Shown here: one piece after another, positions 17,924 to 26,644 of the stretch
How positions within the stretch are numbered: the first letter of the stretch is position 1
How the letters are laid out: each line of letters opens with the position of its first letter
Assembly (NCBI RefSeq): GCF_001514115.1
Contig: NZ_KQ948472.1
Location: forward strand, 63,515-127,514
Source: Streptomyces olivochromogenes
GTDB taxonomy: Bacteria > Actinomycetota > Actinomycetes > Streptomycetales > Streptomycetaceae
DNA: 64,000 nt
Reading direction: 5' to 3'
The notes under the pieces: generated by a model
Databases searched by the model: none
Told to the model about the DNA's origin: nothing
The model's input: the letters and a program-made list of their open reading frames with translations, nothing else
Made by a program: the position numbers and the translations under genes

Positions 17924-19312
17924 ATGGCAGCATCGGCAGAAGTCCAGCGCATCGTCATCGAGAACTGTGCGATCGCGACGGTGGACGCGGGCGACACCGA
18001 GCACGCATCGGGCCATGTCGTCGTCGCGGACCACCGCATCGAGTCGCTCGGCGCGGGCAGGGCCCCGGAGGGCCTGGAGAACGTCGTACGCCGTATCGAC
18101 GCCACGGGCCACCTCGTGACCCCCGGCCTGGTCAACACCCACCACCACTTCTACCAGTGGATCACCCGCGGCCTGGCCACCGACCACAACCTCTTCAACT
18201 GGCTCGTCGCGCTCTACCCGACCTGGGCGCGCATCGACGAGCCGATGGTCTCCGCCGCCGCGCAGGGCTCCCTCGCCATGATGGCCCGCGGCGGTGTCAC
18301 CACCGCCATGGACCACCACTACGTCTTCCCGCAGGGCTCCGGCGACCTGTCCGGCGCCGTCATCCGGGCCGCCCGCGAGATGGGCGTCCGCTTCACCCTC
18401 GCCCGCGGCTCCATGGACCGCAGCGAGAAGGACGGCGGGCTGCCGCCGGACTTCGCCGTCGAGACCCTCGAAGGCGCCCTCGCCGCCACCGAGGCGACCG
18501 TCGACGAGCACCACGACCCCTCCTTCGGTGCCATGACCCAGGTGGCCGTCGCGCCCTGCTCGCCCTTCTCGGTCTCCACCGAACTCATGCGTCAGGGCGC
18601 CGAGTTGGCCCGCCGCAAGGGCGTACGACTGCATACGCACGGCTCGGAGACCGTGGAGGAGGAGCAGTTCTGCAAGGAGCTGTTCGGCATGGGCCCGACC
18701 GAGTACTTCGAGTCCACCGGCTGGCTCGGCGAGGACGTGTGGATGGCGCACTGCGTCCACATGAACGACTCCGACATCGCCGCCTTCGCCCGTACGAAGA
18801 CCGGTGTCGCCCACTGTCCCTCGTCCAACGCCCGACTCGCGGCCGGCATCGCCCGCGTCCCGGACATGCTCGCGGCCGGTGTCCCGGTCGGCCTCGGCGT
18901 CGACGGCACCGCCTCCAACGAGTCCGGCGAACTCCACACCGAACTGCGCAACGCCCTCCTCATCAACCGCCTCGGCGCCCACCGGGAAGCCGCCCTGAAC
19001 GCCCGTCAGGCGCTGCGCCTGGGCACCTACGGCGGCGCCCAGGTCCTGGGCAGGGCGGCGGAGATCGGTTCCCTGGAGCCGGGCAAGCTCGCCGACCTCG
19101 TGCTGTGGAAGCTGGACACCCTCGCGCACGCCTCGATCGCCGACCCGGTGACCGCGCTGGTCTTCGGCGCGGCGGCCCCGGTCACGCTCTCGCTCGTGGG
19201 CGGTGAGCCGGTGGTGGAGAACGGCCGGCTGCTGCACGTCGACGAGGACGACATCGCCCGCGCCACGCGGGCGGAGGCACAGCGCCTCGCGCGGATCGCC
19301 GCGGGGGCCTGA
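17924..19312 (+). CDS. 8-oxoguanine deaminase-like amidohydrolase
   Basis: A 462-residue zinc amidohydrolase of the TrzN/AtzA/8-oxoguanine deaminase group. Metal ligands are in LVNTHHHFYQW (HxH), RLHTHGSE, VWMAHCVHMND and GLGVDGTASNES. An 8-oxoguanine deaminase would produce urate, which fits its place right behind urate oxidase. ATG 17924 has AAGGA upstream. The 180-bp gap to uricase has short repeats, so it may have its own promoter. Other amidohydrolase substrates are possible. Confidence 0.88.
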   Translation: MAASAEVQRIVIENCAIATVDAGDTEHASGHVVVADHRIESLGAGRAPEGLENVVRRIDATGHLVTPGLVNTHHHFYQWITRGLATDHNLFNWLVALYPTWARIDEPMVSAAAQGSLAMMARGGVTTAMDHHYVFPQGSGDLSGAVIRAAREMGVRFTLARGSMDRSEKDGGLPPDFAVETLEGALAATEATVDEHHDPSFGAMTQVAVAPCSPFSVSTELMRQGAELARRKGVRLHTHGSETVEEEQFCKELFGMGPTEYFESTGWLGEDVWMAHCVHMNDSDIAAFARTKTGVAHCPSSNARLAAGIARVPDMLAAGVPVGLGVDGTASNESGELHTELRNALLINRLGAHREAALNARQALRLGTYGGAQVLGRAAEIGSLEPGKLADLVLWKLDTLAHASIADPVTALVFGAAAPVTLSLVGGEPVVENGRLLHVDEDDIARATRAEAQRLARIAAGA

Positions 19313-19327
19313 CCCACCGAAAGAACT

Positions 19328-19355
19328 CCGGCCGAGGGGGACGGCCCTCGGCCGG
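19328..19355 (+). terminator. Terminator after the amidohydrolase gene
   Basis: CCGGCCGAGGG (19328-19338) and CCCTCGGCCGG (19345-19355) form a perfect 11-bp stem with a 6-nt loop, starting 15 nt after the stop. A second small stem TGGACCC/GGGTCCA spans 19362-19380. Confidence 0.7.
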
Positions 19356-19535
19356 TAGCCGTGGACCCGAGCGGGGTCCATGGCGGCCGTCTCCGGGGCG
19401 TGCATGCACGTGCGCGCCCCGGAACGGTCTCCCTCGCCCCTTTTGAGGCGTTCCGTCCCCCGGTCCCGCACGACCGCGCACCACCTCCTGAAACCCACGT
19501 CAGAGCCGACGTGTTACCCGCCCGGAGGAGCCGCC

Positions 19536-20933
19536 GTGACCGCCCACCCCGTCGACGAGAAACTGCCCGCACTCAAGATGGCCACCACGGGCCTGCAACA
19601 CGTGGCCGCCATGTACGCGGGAGTCGTCGCCCCACCCCTGATCGTCGGCGCCGCCGTCGGTCTGTCCCCCACCGAGCTGACCTTCCTCACCGGCGCCTGC
19701 CTGTTCACCGCGGGCCTCGCCACCTTCCTCCAGACCCTCGGCTTCTGGAAGATCGGAGCGCGGCTGCCGTTCGTCAACGGCGTCACCTTCGCGGGCGTCG
19801 CCCCCATGACCGCCGTCGTCGCCTCCACCAAGGACAGGTCCGACGCCCTGCCGATCATCTTCGGCGCGGTGATGGTCGCCGGCGTCCTGGGCTTCGTGGC
19901 GGCCCCCTTCTTCAGCAAGGCCGTCCGCTTCTTCCCGCCCGTCGTCACCGGCACCGTCATCACCCTCATAGGTGTCTCGCTGCTGCCGGTCGCCTTCGGC
20001 TGGGCGCAGGGACCCGATCCCGCGGCGCACGACTACGGTTCGCCGACCTACCTGGGCCTCGCGGCGGCCACGCTCGTGCTCGTGCTGCTGCTGCGCCGCT
20101 TCACCCGCGGTTTCGTCAAGCAGATCGCCGTGCTGCTCGGCCTGGTCATCGGCACGCTGGTGGCGATCCCGTTCGGTGTCACGGACTTCGGTCCGGTGAC
20201 CGACGCGGACGTGGTCGGCTTCCCGACGCCGTTCCACTTCGGCGCACCGCAGTTCCAGCTCGCCGCGATCCTCTCGCTGTGCGTGGTCATGGTGGTCTCG
20301 ATGACCGAATCGACCGCGGACATGCTGGCGTTGGGCGAGATCGTCGAGCGTCCGGCCGACGAGCGGACCATCGCGGCGGGCCTGCGCGCGGACACCCTCG
20401 GCTCGGCCCTCAGCCCGCTCTTCAACGGCTTCATGTGCAGCGCCTTCGCGCAGAACATCGGGCTGGTCGCGATGACGCGGATCCGCAGCCGGTACGTCGT
20501 CGCCACCGGCGGCGGTTTCCTGGTGCTGATGGGCCTGTGCCCGATGGCCGCGTCGCTGATCGCCGTCGTACCGCGCCCGGTCCTCGGCGGGGCGGGCGTC
20601 GTCCTGTTCGGCTCGGTCGCGGCCAGCGGCATCCAGACCCTGGTCAGGGCCGGCCTGGAGAAGGACAACAACGTCCTGATCGTCGCCGTGTCGCTGGCCG
20701 TCGGGATCATCCCGATCACCGCGCCGGACTTCTACCACGCGTTCCCCCAGACCGCGCGGATCGTCCTTGACTCGGGGATCTCCACGGGGTGCGTGGCGGC
20801 CGTCCTGCTCAACCTCGTCTTCAACCACCTGGGCCGAAACCGGGACGACGACGAGGTCACGGCTCCGATGGAGCCGGGCGAGGAGATCGCGGACAGGCGC
20901 ACCGGTCCCGGCCCCGCGGTGGTGGGCGCGTAG
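19536..20933 (+). CDS. NCS2-family purine (urate/xanthine) permease
   Basis: A 465-residue membrane transporter with about 12-14 hydrophobic segments. GLQHVAAMYAG in the first helix gives the conserved QH pair. MTESTADMLALGEI and SPLFNGFMCSAFAQNIG correspond to the NCS2 signature and substrate-binding region. I chose GTG 19536 with GGAGGAG upstream; earlier in-frame starts are in a GC-rich leader without a site. It follows the purine catabolic genes on the same strand after a terminator. Substrate is most likely urate or xanthine, inferred from context. Confidence 0.92.
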   Translation: MTAHPVDEKLPALKMATTGLQHVAAMYAGVVAPPLIVGAAVGLSPTELTFLTGACLFTAGLATFLQTLGFWKIGARLPFVNGVTFAGVAPMTAVVASTKDRSDALPIIFGAVMVAGVLGFVAAPFFSKAVRFFPPVVTGTVITLIGVSLLPVAFGWAQGPDPAAHDYGSPTYLGLAAATLVLVLLLRRFTRGFVKQIAVLLGLVIGTLVAIPFGVTDFGPVTDADVVGFPTPFHFGAPQFQLAAILSLCVVMVVSMTESTADMLALGEIVERPADERTIAAGLRADTLGSALSPLFNGFMCSAFAQNIGLVAMTRIRSRYVVATGGGFLVLMGLCPMAASLIAVVPRPVLGGAGVVLFGSVAASGIQTLVRAGLEKDNNVLIVAVSLAVGIIPITAPDFYHAFPQTARIVLDSGISTGCVAAVLLNLVFNHLGRNRDDDEVTAPMEPGEEIADRRTGPGPAVVGA

Positions 20934-20944
20934 CGGTCCGGTCG

Positions 20945-21012
20945 GGATCCGCACCCCGGGGCCGGATGATCCGCACCCCGGGGGCCGGATGATCCGCACC
21001 CCGGAGTGCGGG
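20945..21012. repeat. Tandem repeat of about 23 bp between convergent genes
   Basis: GATCCGCACCCCGGGG followed by GCCGGAT recurs three times, the last copy degenerate. Each junction holds a small GGATGATCC palindrome. It lies between the permease stop and the chitosanase stop and may help terminate both. Confidence 0.7.
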
Positions 21013-21020
21013 TCTCGGTC

Positions 21021-21848
21021 TCAGCCGATGTGGTAGCTGTCCCCGTACACCTTCCAGTCCAGTGGCGGATCGAGGTTCAGGTTCCGCTTTTGCAGGAACA
21101 CGCGCTGTTCGGTGTCGACGCGGGTCGTGTCGGAGTGGGCCTCCTCCTGCTTCATCGCCCAGACGCGCGCGTCGAGGAAGGCGTTCAGATACGTCACTTC
21201 GTTGCCACCCTGGGCCGGCGGCTTGGCCTTGGCCAGGGCGCGCCTGCGGATGTTGCTGAAGCTGGTGCTGTCGCCGCCGTCGCCGTGCATCACGATGGCG
21301 TCGTAGTAGGTGAACTGGCCGAGGACGCCGATGCCGTCGGTCTTGCCCTGGGCGACGGCGGGGTTGAAGTAGACACGGTCGCGCTCGTCGTTCTGGGCCT
21401 GCTGGAACGCCGAGTCCTGGGCGGCCTTGCGCCAGTCGGCGGGGAAGCCGGGGTCCAGGCCCTGGTGCGAGTCGCCGCCGTTCACCTGGCGCAGGGCGGG
21501 CAGGTACTTGGCGAGGACGTTGCCCGGCTTGCGCTGGGTGTACAGCTCGACCAGGTCCAGCATGTCCCCGGTGCCCGAACAGAAGCCGATGATGCCGGCC
21601 GTGTAGCCGCGCCCGTCACCGATGTCCTCGATGTACTTGTACTGCGCCTTCCAGTCCAGCGAGGAGTTCTCCGCGCTGGAGACCAGCTTCATCGCGATCT
21701 CCTTCTTCGCCGGGTCGTCCAGGCCGCCGGAGGCGGCGGCCTGGGACTGGGTCGCGAGGAGGGGGCCTGCCACCAGCGAGGCTCCGATCAGGGTGAGCAG
21801 TGTGCGCCGTGAGGTGTGGAGCCGGGGATCCATGTGGGGGGTGTGCAC
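21021..21848 (-). CDS. csn: Secreted GH46 chitosanase
   Basis: A 275-residue secreted endo-chitosanase. The N-terminus has a twin-arginine signal (TSRRTLLTLIGASLVAG) with likely cleavage after SQAAA, giving an exported enzyme. Glu60 in SSAENSSLDW and Asp78 in DIGDGRGYTAG are 18 residues apart, matching the Glu22/Asp40 catalytic pair of the N174 enzyme. GTG 21848 has GGAGGT 4 nt upstream. The promoter carries a TAGGAAA-G-TTTCCTA palindrome of the type described for CsnR control. It is unrelated in function to the purine genes. Confidence 0.95.
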   Translation of the reverse strand: MHTPHMDPRLHTSRRTLLTLIGASLVAGPLLATQSQAAASGGLDDPAKKEIAMKLVSSAENSSLDWKAQYKYIEDIGDGRGYTAGIIGFCSGTGDMLDLVELYTQRKPGNVLAKYLPALRQVNGGDSHQGLDPGFPADWRKAAQDSAFQQAQNDERDRVYFNPAVAQGKTDGIGVLGQFTYYDAIVMHGDGGDSTSFSNIRRRALAKAKPPAQGGNEVTYLNAFLDARVWAMKQEEAHSDTTRVDTEQRVFLQKRNLNLDPPLDWKVYGDSYHIG

Positions 21849-21887
21849 GGTACCTCCGATGAGGGGAGTGTTGCGTCCACGTACTGT

Positions 21888-21902
21888 TAGGAAAGTTTCC
21901 TA
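21888..21902. promoter_or_regulatory. CsnR-like operator of the chitosanase gene
   Basis: TAGGAAAGTTTCCTA is a perfect palindrome centred at 21895, about 40 nt before the chitosanase start. From memory, the ROK-family repressor CsnR binds a palindrome of this kind upstream of Streptomyces chitosanase genes. No csnR gene is in the window. Confidence 0.7.
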
Positions 21903-22036
21903 CCAGAGATTCCGAGCGGCGTACACCCGCCCGGCGAGGGCGAGTTGAGGCTTCTGCCACGGCTGCCGGGCGCCGCTGGGCTACGGTCTGAGCGCACAGC
22001 CCTGGTCGGGGCCGGTCACAAGGGGGAAGGCACGTG

Positions 22037-22270
22037 ATGGCTTTCCAGGCCCTGTGGTGGCACCTCGCCCGCACCGGCCATCTCTTCGACGCCCGCGTCG
22101 ACATGGACGGCGCCCGCCGCACCCGCGTCCGGTTCGCCCTCGGCTCGCCGGCCTACCCCGCCACGGTCGGCCTCGCCTATGTCTCGGCCCCGCTGACGCC
22201 GGCCGCCCACGGCCTGATCGCGGTCTACTGCGGCTTCAACCAGGTCCCGGTAGCGACCCGCAACGCCTGA
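22037..22270 (+). CDS. Small protein of unknown function, tail-overlapping the AraC gene
   Basis: A 77-residue open frame starting MAFQALWWHLARTGHLFDAR with GGGGGAAGG upstream and Streptomyces-like codon use. GTG 22034 is a possible alternative start. There is no signal or known motif; the second half is fairly hydrophobic. Its last 46 nt overlap the end of the convergent AraC-type gene, so one of the two annotations may be too long. I do not recognise it. Confidence 0.45.
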   Translation: MAFQALWWHLARTGHLFDARVDMDGARRTRVRFALGSPAYPATVGLAYVSAPLTPAAHGLIAVYCGFNQVPVATRNA

Positions 22271-23097
22271 CACGGCCGCGCGGCCGGCAGTCGGCCGGTG
22301 AAGAACGACGTGGGCGGCACACCCATCAGCGCCCGGAAGTCGGCGGTCATGTGCGACTGGTCGTAGTAGCCGCTGGCGGCGGCCAGTTGGGCCCACGACG
22401 TGCGCGGCGCCTGCCGGGCACGGGTGAGGACGTGGCGGACGCGGGCGATACGGGCGTAGTGCTTGGGGGAGAGACCGACACCGTCCGCGAAGAGCTTGCG
22501 CAACTGCCGTTCGCTGACCGACAGCCGCCGCGCCAACTCACCCACCCCCGCGGGCGGTCGACCCGCGTCCGTCGACATCGCCGCCACCGCCGCCCGCAGC
22601 AGCCCGGTGCGCGCCCGGTCGGCCGGTGCCAGCCGTCCGGGCAGCGTCTCGGCAAGCCGGGCCACCACCTCGTCCAGCTCCAACGGCAGGAGTTCCACGG
22701 CCAGTTCGCGCGCGGTGGCCGTCGGGAAGTCCGCGAGCCGCGCCACCGCGCCCACCAGATCGAGCGCCGGCACGCCGAGCAGCGGGCGCGCCGCCCCCGG
22801 TCCCAGCCGCAGCTGTACGCAGGACGCCAGCCGCTTGCCCGCGTGGTAGGAGGCACGGGCGCGCGGGCCGACGACCAGCACATCACGGCGGCCGTTCTCC
22901 TCGACGCGCACCACCACCTTCGTCGCCGCGTCCGGGACATGCGCGAAGGGCTCGCGCAGATCACCGGCGACGGACGTGAGCCCGATGTCGGCGAACCAGG
23001 GGCGCAGTGCGTCGGGGACCGGCACGGCCTCCTCGTGGAGAGCGTTCGCAGCGCCGGGCTTCGCCTGCCCCGGGCCGTCGTACGAGGTGGTGGTCAC
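22225..23097 (-). CDS. AraC-family transcriptional regulator
   Basis: A 290-residue regulator. The N-terminal 170 residues look like a cupin-type ligand domain of the DUF6597 style. The C-terminus (about 185-275) has the two AraC helix-turn-helix units: VGELARRLSVSERQLRKLF and the WAQLAAASGYYDQSHMTADF signature. It is divergent from the SDR gene at 23193 with 95 bp between, so the reductase gene is its likely target. An imperfect repeat CCTAG-N16-CTAGG lies in that gap (23155-23180). Confidence 0.9.
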   Translation of the reverse strand: MTTTSYDGPGQAKPGAANALHEEAVPVPDALRPWFADIGLTSVAGDLREPFAHVPDAATKVVVRVEENGRRDVLVVGPRARASYHAGKRLASCVQLRLGPGAARPLLGVPALDLVGAVARLADFPTATARELAVELLPLELDEVVARLAETLPGRLAPADRARTGLLRAAVAAMSTDAGRPPAGVGELARRLSVSERQLRKLFADGVGLSPKHYARIARVRHVLTRARQAPRTSWAQLAAASGYYDQSHMTADFRALMGVPPTSFFTGRLPAARPCQALRVATGTWLKPQ

Positions 23098-23192
23098 GTT
23101 CCCACGGTAGACGCGCCGGCGCGCCGACCGGGCCCGGGAACCGTGCCGGAATTTCCTAGAGCCGGGCGGTACCGGCTAGGCACGGTGAGGAC

Positions 23193-24047
23193 ATGATCCT
23201 AGTGACCGGTGCCACCGGCACCATCGGCAGTGAACTCCTGAGACAGCTCGCGGCCCGCGGCGCGAAGGTCCGCGCCCTGACCAGGGATCCGTCCCGCGCG
23301 CAGTTGCCGCCCGGCGTGGAAGCGGTCCGCGGCGACTTCCGGGAGCCCGCCTCCGTGGCGGCCGCGCTGTCCGGCGCGAGCGCCCTCTTCACGGTGGCCG
23401 TCCTGGGCCCCGACGACACGGAACGGGACGCGGCGCTGGTCGACTCGGCGCGTGCGGCGGGCGTACGCAGGGTCGTCAAGCTCTCGGCCATCGGCACCGG
23501 TGACCCGGCCGTGGGCCCCGCAGGCACCTGGCACCTCGGCGGCGAACAAGCCCTCAGGGCAAGCGGTTTGGAGTGGACGATCCTGCGCCCCTCGTCGTTC
23601 GCCTCCAACACCCTGAGCTGGGGAAAGGCGATCCGCTCCGGCACCCCGGTGCCCGATACGACCGGCACCGGCGCGCAAGGTGTCGTCGACCCGCGCGATG
23701 TCTCCGAGGTCGCGGCCGAGGCCCTGCTCGCGCCCGGTCACACGGGCCGCGTCCACACCCTGACCGGACCCGAACTCCTCACCACCGCCGACCAGGCCGC
23801 CACCCTCGCCCAGGTGCTCGGCCGCCCCGTCACCACCGAGGACGTTCCTGCGGCGCGGCTCCGCGAGCGGTTCATCGAGGCGGGGATGTCCGAGGCCTAC
23901 GCCGACGGCGTGCTGGCGGGCACCGCGTACGTCCGTACCGGCGGCAACGCGGTGGTGACGGACGATGTGCGGGCGGTGCTGGGCCGTGCCCCGCGTACCT
24001 TCGAGCAGTGGGCGCGTGATCACGGGGAGGCCTTCGCGCGGACCTGA
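23193..24047 (+). CDS. NmrA/SDR-a-type NAD(P)-binding oxidoreductase
   Basis: A 284-residue atypical SDR. The N-terminus MILVTGATGTIGSELLRQLA is the GxxGxxG dinucleotide site, VKLSAIGTG and WTILRPSSFASN follow the NmrA/azoreductase-like family, which lacks the classical YxxxK. ATG 23193 follows GTGAGGAC. It is divergent from the AraC regulator. The C-terminus overlaps the convergent MFS gene by 28 nt. The substrate is unknown; related proteins are annotated as quinone reductases or redox sensors. Confidence 0.85.
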   Translation: MILVTGATGTIGSELLRQLAARGAKVRALTRDPSRAQLPPGVEAVRGDFREPASVAAALSGASALFTVAVLGPDDTERDAALVDSARAAGVRRVVKLSAIGTGDPAVGPAGTWHLGGEQALRASGLEWTILRPSSFASNTLSWGKAIRSGTPVPDTTGTGAQGVVDPRDVSEVAAEALLAPGHTGRVHTLTGPELLTTADQAATLAQVLGRPVTTEDVPAARLRERFIEAGMSEAYADGVLAGTAYVRTGGNAVVTDDVRAVLGRAPRTFEQWARDHGEAFART

Positions 24048-25606
24048 CGACCGGCTTCGGACGCGGGCTTCGCGTCGGCTGCGTGCGCCGCTTCGGGAGT
24101 CTCCTCCGCGGAGGTCCGCACCGGCTCTGGTGTCTCCTCGAGGGCGGGGGCGGGGGCGGAGGAGACGTGCGGGACGTGTCCCCGTCCCGGCCGCAGGATC
24201 GCCGCCGCCAGGGCCAGGGCCGCCAGCGCGATCCCCGTGGCCACCGTGAACGCGAGCCGGTAACCGTCCGCCAGGGCCGCCACGGTCCCCTCACCCCCGC
24301 CGGTCAGACGCTCCGTGCGACTCGCCGCCAGCGTCGTCAGCACGGCCAGCCCCAGCGAACCGCCCACCACCTGCGTGGTGTTGAAGAGCCCGGAGGCCAG
24401 TCCCGCGTCCTCCTCCCGGGCGCCCGTCATGGCGAGCCCCGTCACCGCGGGCATCGCGGCCGCGAAACCGGCGGCGAGCAGCAGCATCGCCGGCAGTACG
24501 TCGGCGACGTACGAGCCCTCGGCCGGGGCCCGGCTCAGCAGGGCCATGCCTCCGGTGATGAGGACGAGCCCGGCGAGCAGCACTCGGTACGGACCGAACC
24601 GGGCGATCGTCCGCGCGGACAGGGTCAGCATCAGCACCCCGACCGCGATCGGCGCGGGGAGGAACGCGGCGCCCGTGGCCAACTCGCTGTACCCGAGGAC
24701 GCGTTGGAGGTAGAGCGCACCGATGTACTGGAAGCCGAACATCCCCGCGACCATCAGGATCTGCACCCCGTTGGCGCCGCTCAGCACGCGGGAGCGGAAG
24801 AGCCGCAGCCGCAGCAGCGGACGGGCGGCCCGCGCCTGACGCAGGAGGAAGCCGGCGTAGAGGCCGAGCGAGACCACGGCCAGGGCGAGCGTGGTCCCCG
24901 GATTCCGGTCGCCGGCGCCGACGATCGTGTACACCGTCAGCATCAGCGCGCCCGTGACCAGTGCCGCGCCCGGATAGTCGGCGCCCTTGCCGAGCCCGAC
25001 TCCCCGGTCCGGGGCGAGGATCCGGATCGCGGCGAGCCACGCGACCACTCCGATCGGCAGGTTGATCAGAAAGATCCAGTGCCAGCCGACCGTCTGGGTC
25101 AGCGCCCCGCCGAGGAAGGTGCCGAGCGCCCCGCCCGCCGCGCCGACCGCGCTGAACACCGCGATGGCGCGGGCCTGTTCACGTGGTTCGGGGAAGAGCG
25201 CGACCAGCATGCCGAGGACGACGGCCGAGGTCATCGCCCCGCCGACACCCTGCAGGGCGCGGGCCGCGACCAGCAGGCCCCGGTCGGTGGCGACCCCGCA
25301 CAGCACGGACGCCGCCGTGAACACCACGAGCCCGGCGGCGAACATCCGCCTGCGTCCCACGAGGTCCCCGAGCCGGCCCACGAGCAGCAACAGCCCCCCG
25401 AACGGGATCAGATACGCGTTCACCACCCAGGCGAGCCCCGGCCCCGAGAACCCCAGATCACTCTGGATCGCGGGCATCGCGACGGTGACGATGTTCCCGT
25501 CCAGGATCGTCATCAGGGTGCCCGCGCACAGGACGACGAGCGAGGCCCAGCGGGAGTACGGTCGGGGGACCGGCGGCTCGGACGGTGACTCGGTCCGGAA
25601 CGGCAT
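24020..25606 (-). CDS. DHA2-family MFS drug/proton antiporter
   Basis: A 528-residue membrane exporter with about 14 helices. The N-terminal LDGNIVTVAMPAIQSDLG, GRLGDLVGRRRMFAAGL loop and the motif-C-like GALGTFLGGALTQTVGWHW identify the DHA2 group (EmrB/QacA style). The C-terminal tail of about 50 residues is Ala/Glu/Pro-rich. I chose ATG 25606 with GGAGGT 8 nt upstream. It is divergent from an HxlR regulator, a usual arrangement for inducible efflux. The drug substrate is unknown. Confidence 0.92.
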   Translation of the reverse strand: MPFRTESPSEPPVPRPYSRWASLVVLCAGTLMTILDGNIVTVAMPAIQSDLGFSGPGLAWVVNAYLIPFGGLLLLVGRLGDLVGRRRMFAAGLVVFTAASVLCGVATDRGLLVAARALQGVGGAMTSAVVLGMLVALFPEPREQARAIAVFSAVGAAGGALGTFLGGALTQTVGWHWIFLINLPIGVVAWLAAIRILAPDRGVGLGKGADYPGAALVTGALMLTVYTIVGAGDRNPGTTLALAVVSLGLYAGFLLRQARAARPLLRLRLFRSRVLSGANGVQILMVAGMFGFQYIGALYLQRVLGYSELATGAAFLPAPIAVGVLMLTLSARTIARFGPYRVLLAGLVLITGGMALLSRAPAEGSYVADVLPAMLLLAAGFAAAMPAVTGLAMTGAREEDAGLASGLFNTTQVVGGSLGLAVLTTLAASRTERLTGGGEGTVAALADGYRLAFTVATGIALAALALAAAILRPGRGHVPHVSSAPAPALEETPEPVRTSAEETPEAAHAADAKPASEAGRQVRAKASP

Positions 25607-25664
25607 GACGACGACCTCCATGTATGCGACCACGTGTGCGACGCGCTTCCATAGGTGCACGACT

Positions 25665-25678
25665 TGTAACGGGGTACA
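25665..25678. promoter_or_regulatory. Inverted repeat in the MFS/HxlR divergent promoter
   Basis: TGTAACGGGGTACA is a near palindrome lying in the 112 bp between the MFS start (25606) and the HxlR start (25719). HxlR regulators commonly bind such short-arm repeats. Assignment is by position and symmetry. Confidence 0.45.
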
Positions 25679-25718
25679 TCGTGAGTGACCATGGAAATCG
25701 GCATAAGGAGGCACCTCA

Positions 25719-26120
25719 ATGTCCCAAGGGAACACCGGTGTTACCCCGCAGGTCGTGCACGCGCAGGCATGTCCGGTCCGCGAGGTTCTTGACAGGGTCG
25801 CCGGAAAATGGAGCGTGCAGATCATCGTGGCCGCCGCGCACGGCCCGATCCGCTTCACCGAACTGGAGCGCAGCATCGACGGCATCAGCCGCCGCATGCT
25901 CACCCTGACGCTGCGCAATCTGGAGCGCGACGGACTCCTCACCCGTACCGTCCACCCGACGGTCCCGCCCAAGGTCGAGTACGAACTCACGCCGGTGGCC
26001 GCCGAGTTGCACGCCACCCTGCTGTCCCTGACGGACTGGGCGGAGCGGCACCGCGTCACGATCGCCGAGTCGCGCGCGGCCTACGACGCCCAGCACAGCC
26101 CGGAGCTGCTGGACGTGTAG
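25719..26120 (+). CDS. HxlR-family transcriptional regulator
   Basis: A 133-residue winged-helix protein. CPVREVLDRVAGKWSVQII is the HxlR entry motif with the conserved Cys and GxKW, followed by IRFTELERSIDGISRRMLT and the wing region GLLTRTVHPTVPPKVEYELT. AAGGAGG precedes ATG 25719. It is divergent from the MFS gene, which it most likely represses in response to the exported compound or a redox signal at the Cys; that is inference. Confidence 0.92.
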   Translation: MSQGNTGVTPQVVHAQACPVREVLDRVAGKWSVQIIVAAAHGPIRFTELERSIDGISRRMLTLTLRNLERDGLLTRTVHPTVPPKVEYELTPVAAELHATLLSLTDWAERHRVTIAESRAAYDAQHSPELLDV

Positions 26121-26141
26121 ACCGCGCCACGCGGGGTGGGC

Positions 26142-26564
26142 TCAGAGGCCGAAGACGCCCGGATCGGTGGCCAGCGCGCGGAAGTACACGCGGGGGTCCG
26201 CAACCAGCCTGCGCTCCTTGAGGTCCAGCAGCCCACCCACCGCGGTGAACTCGGCGGCCACCGTGCCGTCCGCCTTCCGTATCGTCTGCCCGATCCGGTA
26301 GGTCTTGCCCTCACCCCAGGTGAACACGCAGGTCACCTCGGTCCGGTCCCCCGCACGCAACTCCCGCAGATAGCGGATCGTCGTCTCCAGGGTCACCGGT
26401 CCCACACCCTTGGAGACCAGATCGGTCTGGCCTATCCCGGCCGCATCGAGTAAGCACCAGCGGGCGTGTTCGGCGTACTGCAGATACACGCTCTGGTTCA
26501 GATGACCCTGGGTGTCGGTCTCGTACCCGCGAACGGTCACGGGCACGGAAAACGGCTCAGTCAC
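26142..26564 (-). CDS. Hotdog-fold acyl-CoA thioesterase
   Basis: A 140-residue 4HBT-family thioesterase. The active-site motif is DTQGHLNQSVYLQYAEHARW, with the Asp and the GHxN pattern of 4-hydroxybenzoyl-CoA-type enzymes. GTG 26564 follows AGGGGAA; the longer frame upstream overlaps the next gene in another frame. It is convergent with the HxlR gene, 21 nt away. Cytoplasmic; acyl substrate unknown. Confidence 0.88.
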   Translation of the reverse strand: MTEPFSVPVTVRGYETDTQGHLNQSVYLQYAEHARWCLLDAAGIGQTDLVSKGVGPVTLETTIRYLRELRAGDRTEVTCVFTWGEGKTYRIGQTIRKADGTVAAEFTAVGGLLDLKERRLVADPRVYFRALATDPGVFGL

Positions 26565-26644
26565 GGCATTCCCCTCTTCGATCGTGTGTACGACAGCCGG
26601 AACGGACGCCACTCTACTGAGAGGCGGAAGGGGATCGAGGGACC

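Noticed and set aside
19313..19535. Purine riboswitch before the NCS2 permease
   Set aside because: The leader shows only terminator-like hairpins; I cannot see the conserved purine-aptamer core.
20941..21012. Attachment site or integron-like repeat
   Set aside because: No integrase or mobility gene is nearby; the repeat more likely belongs to a convergent terminator.
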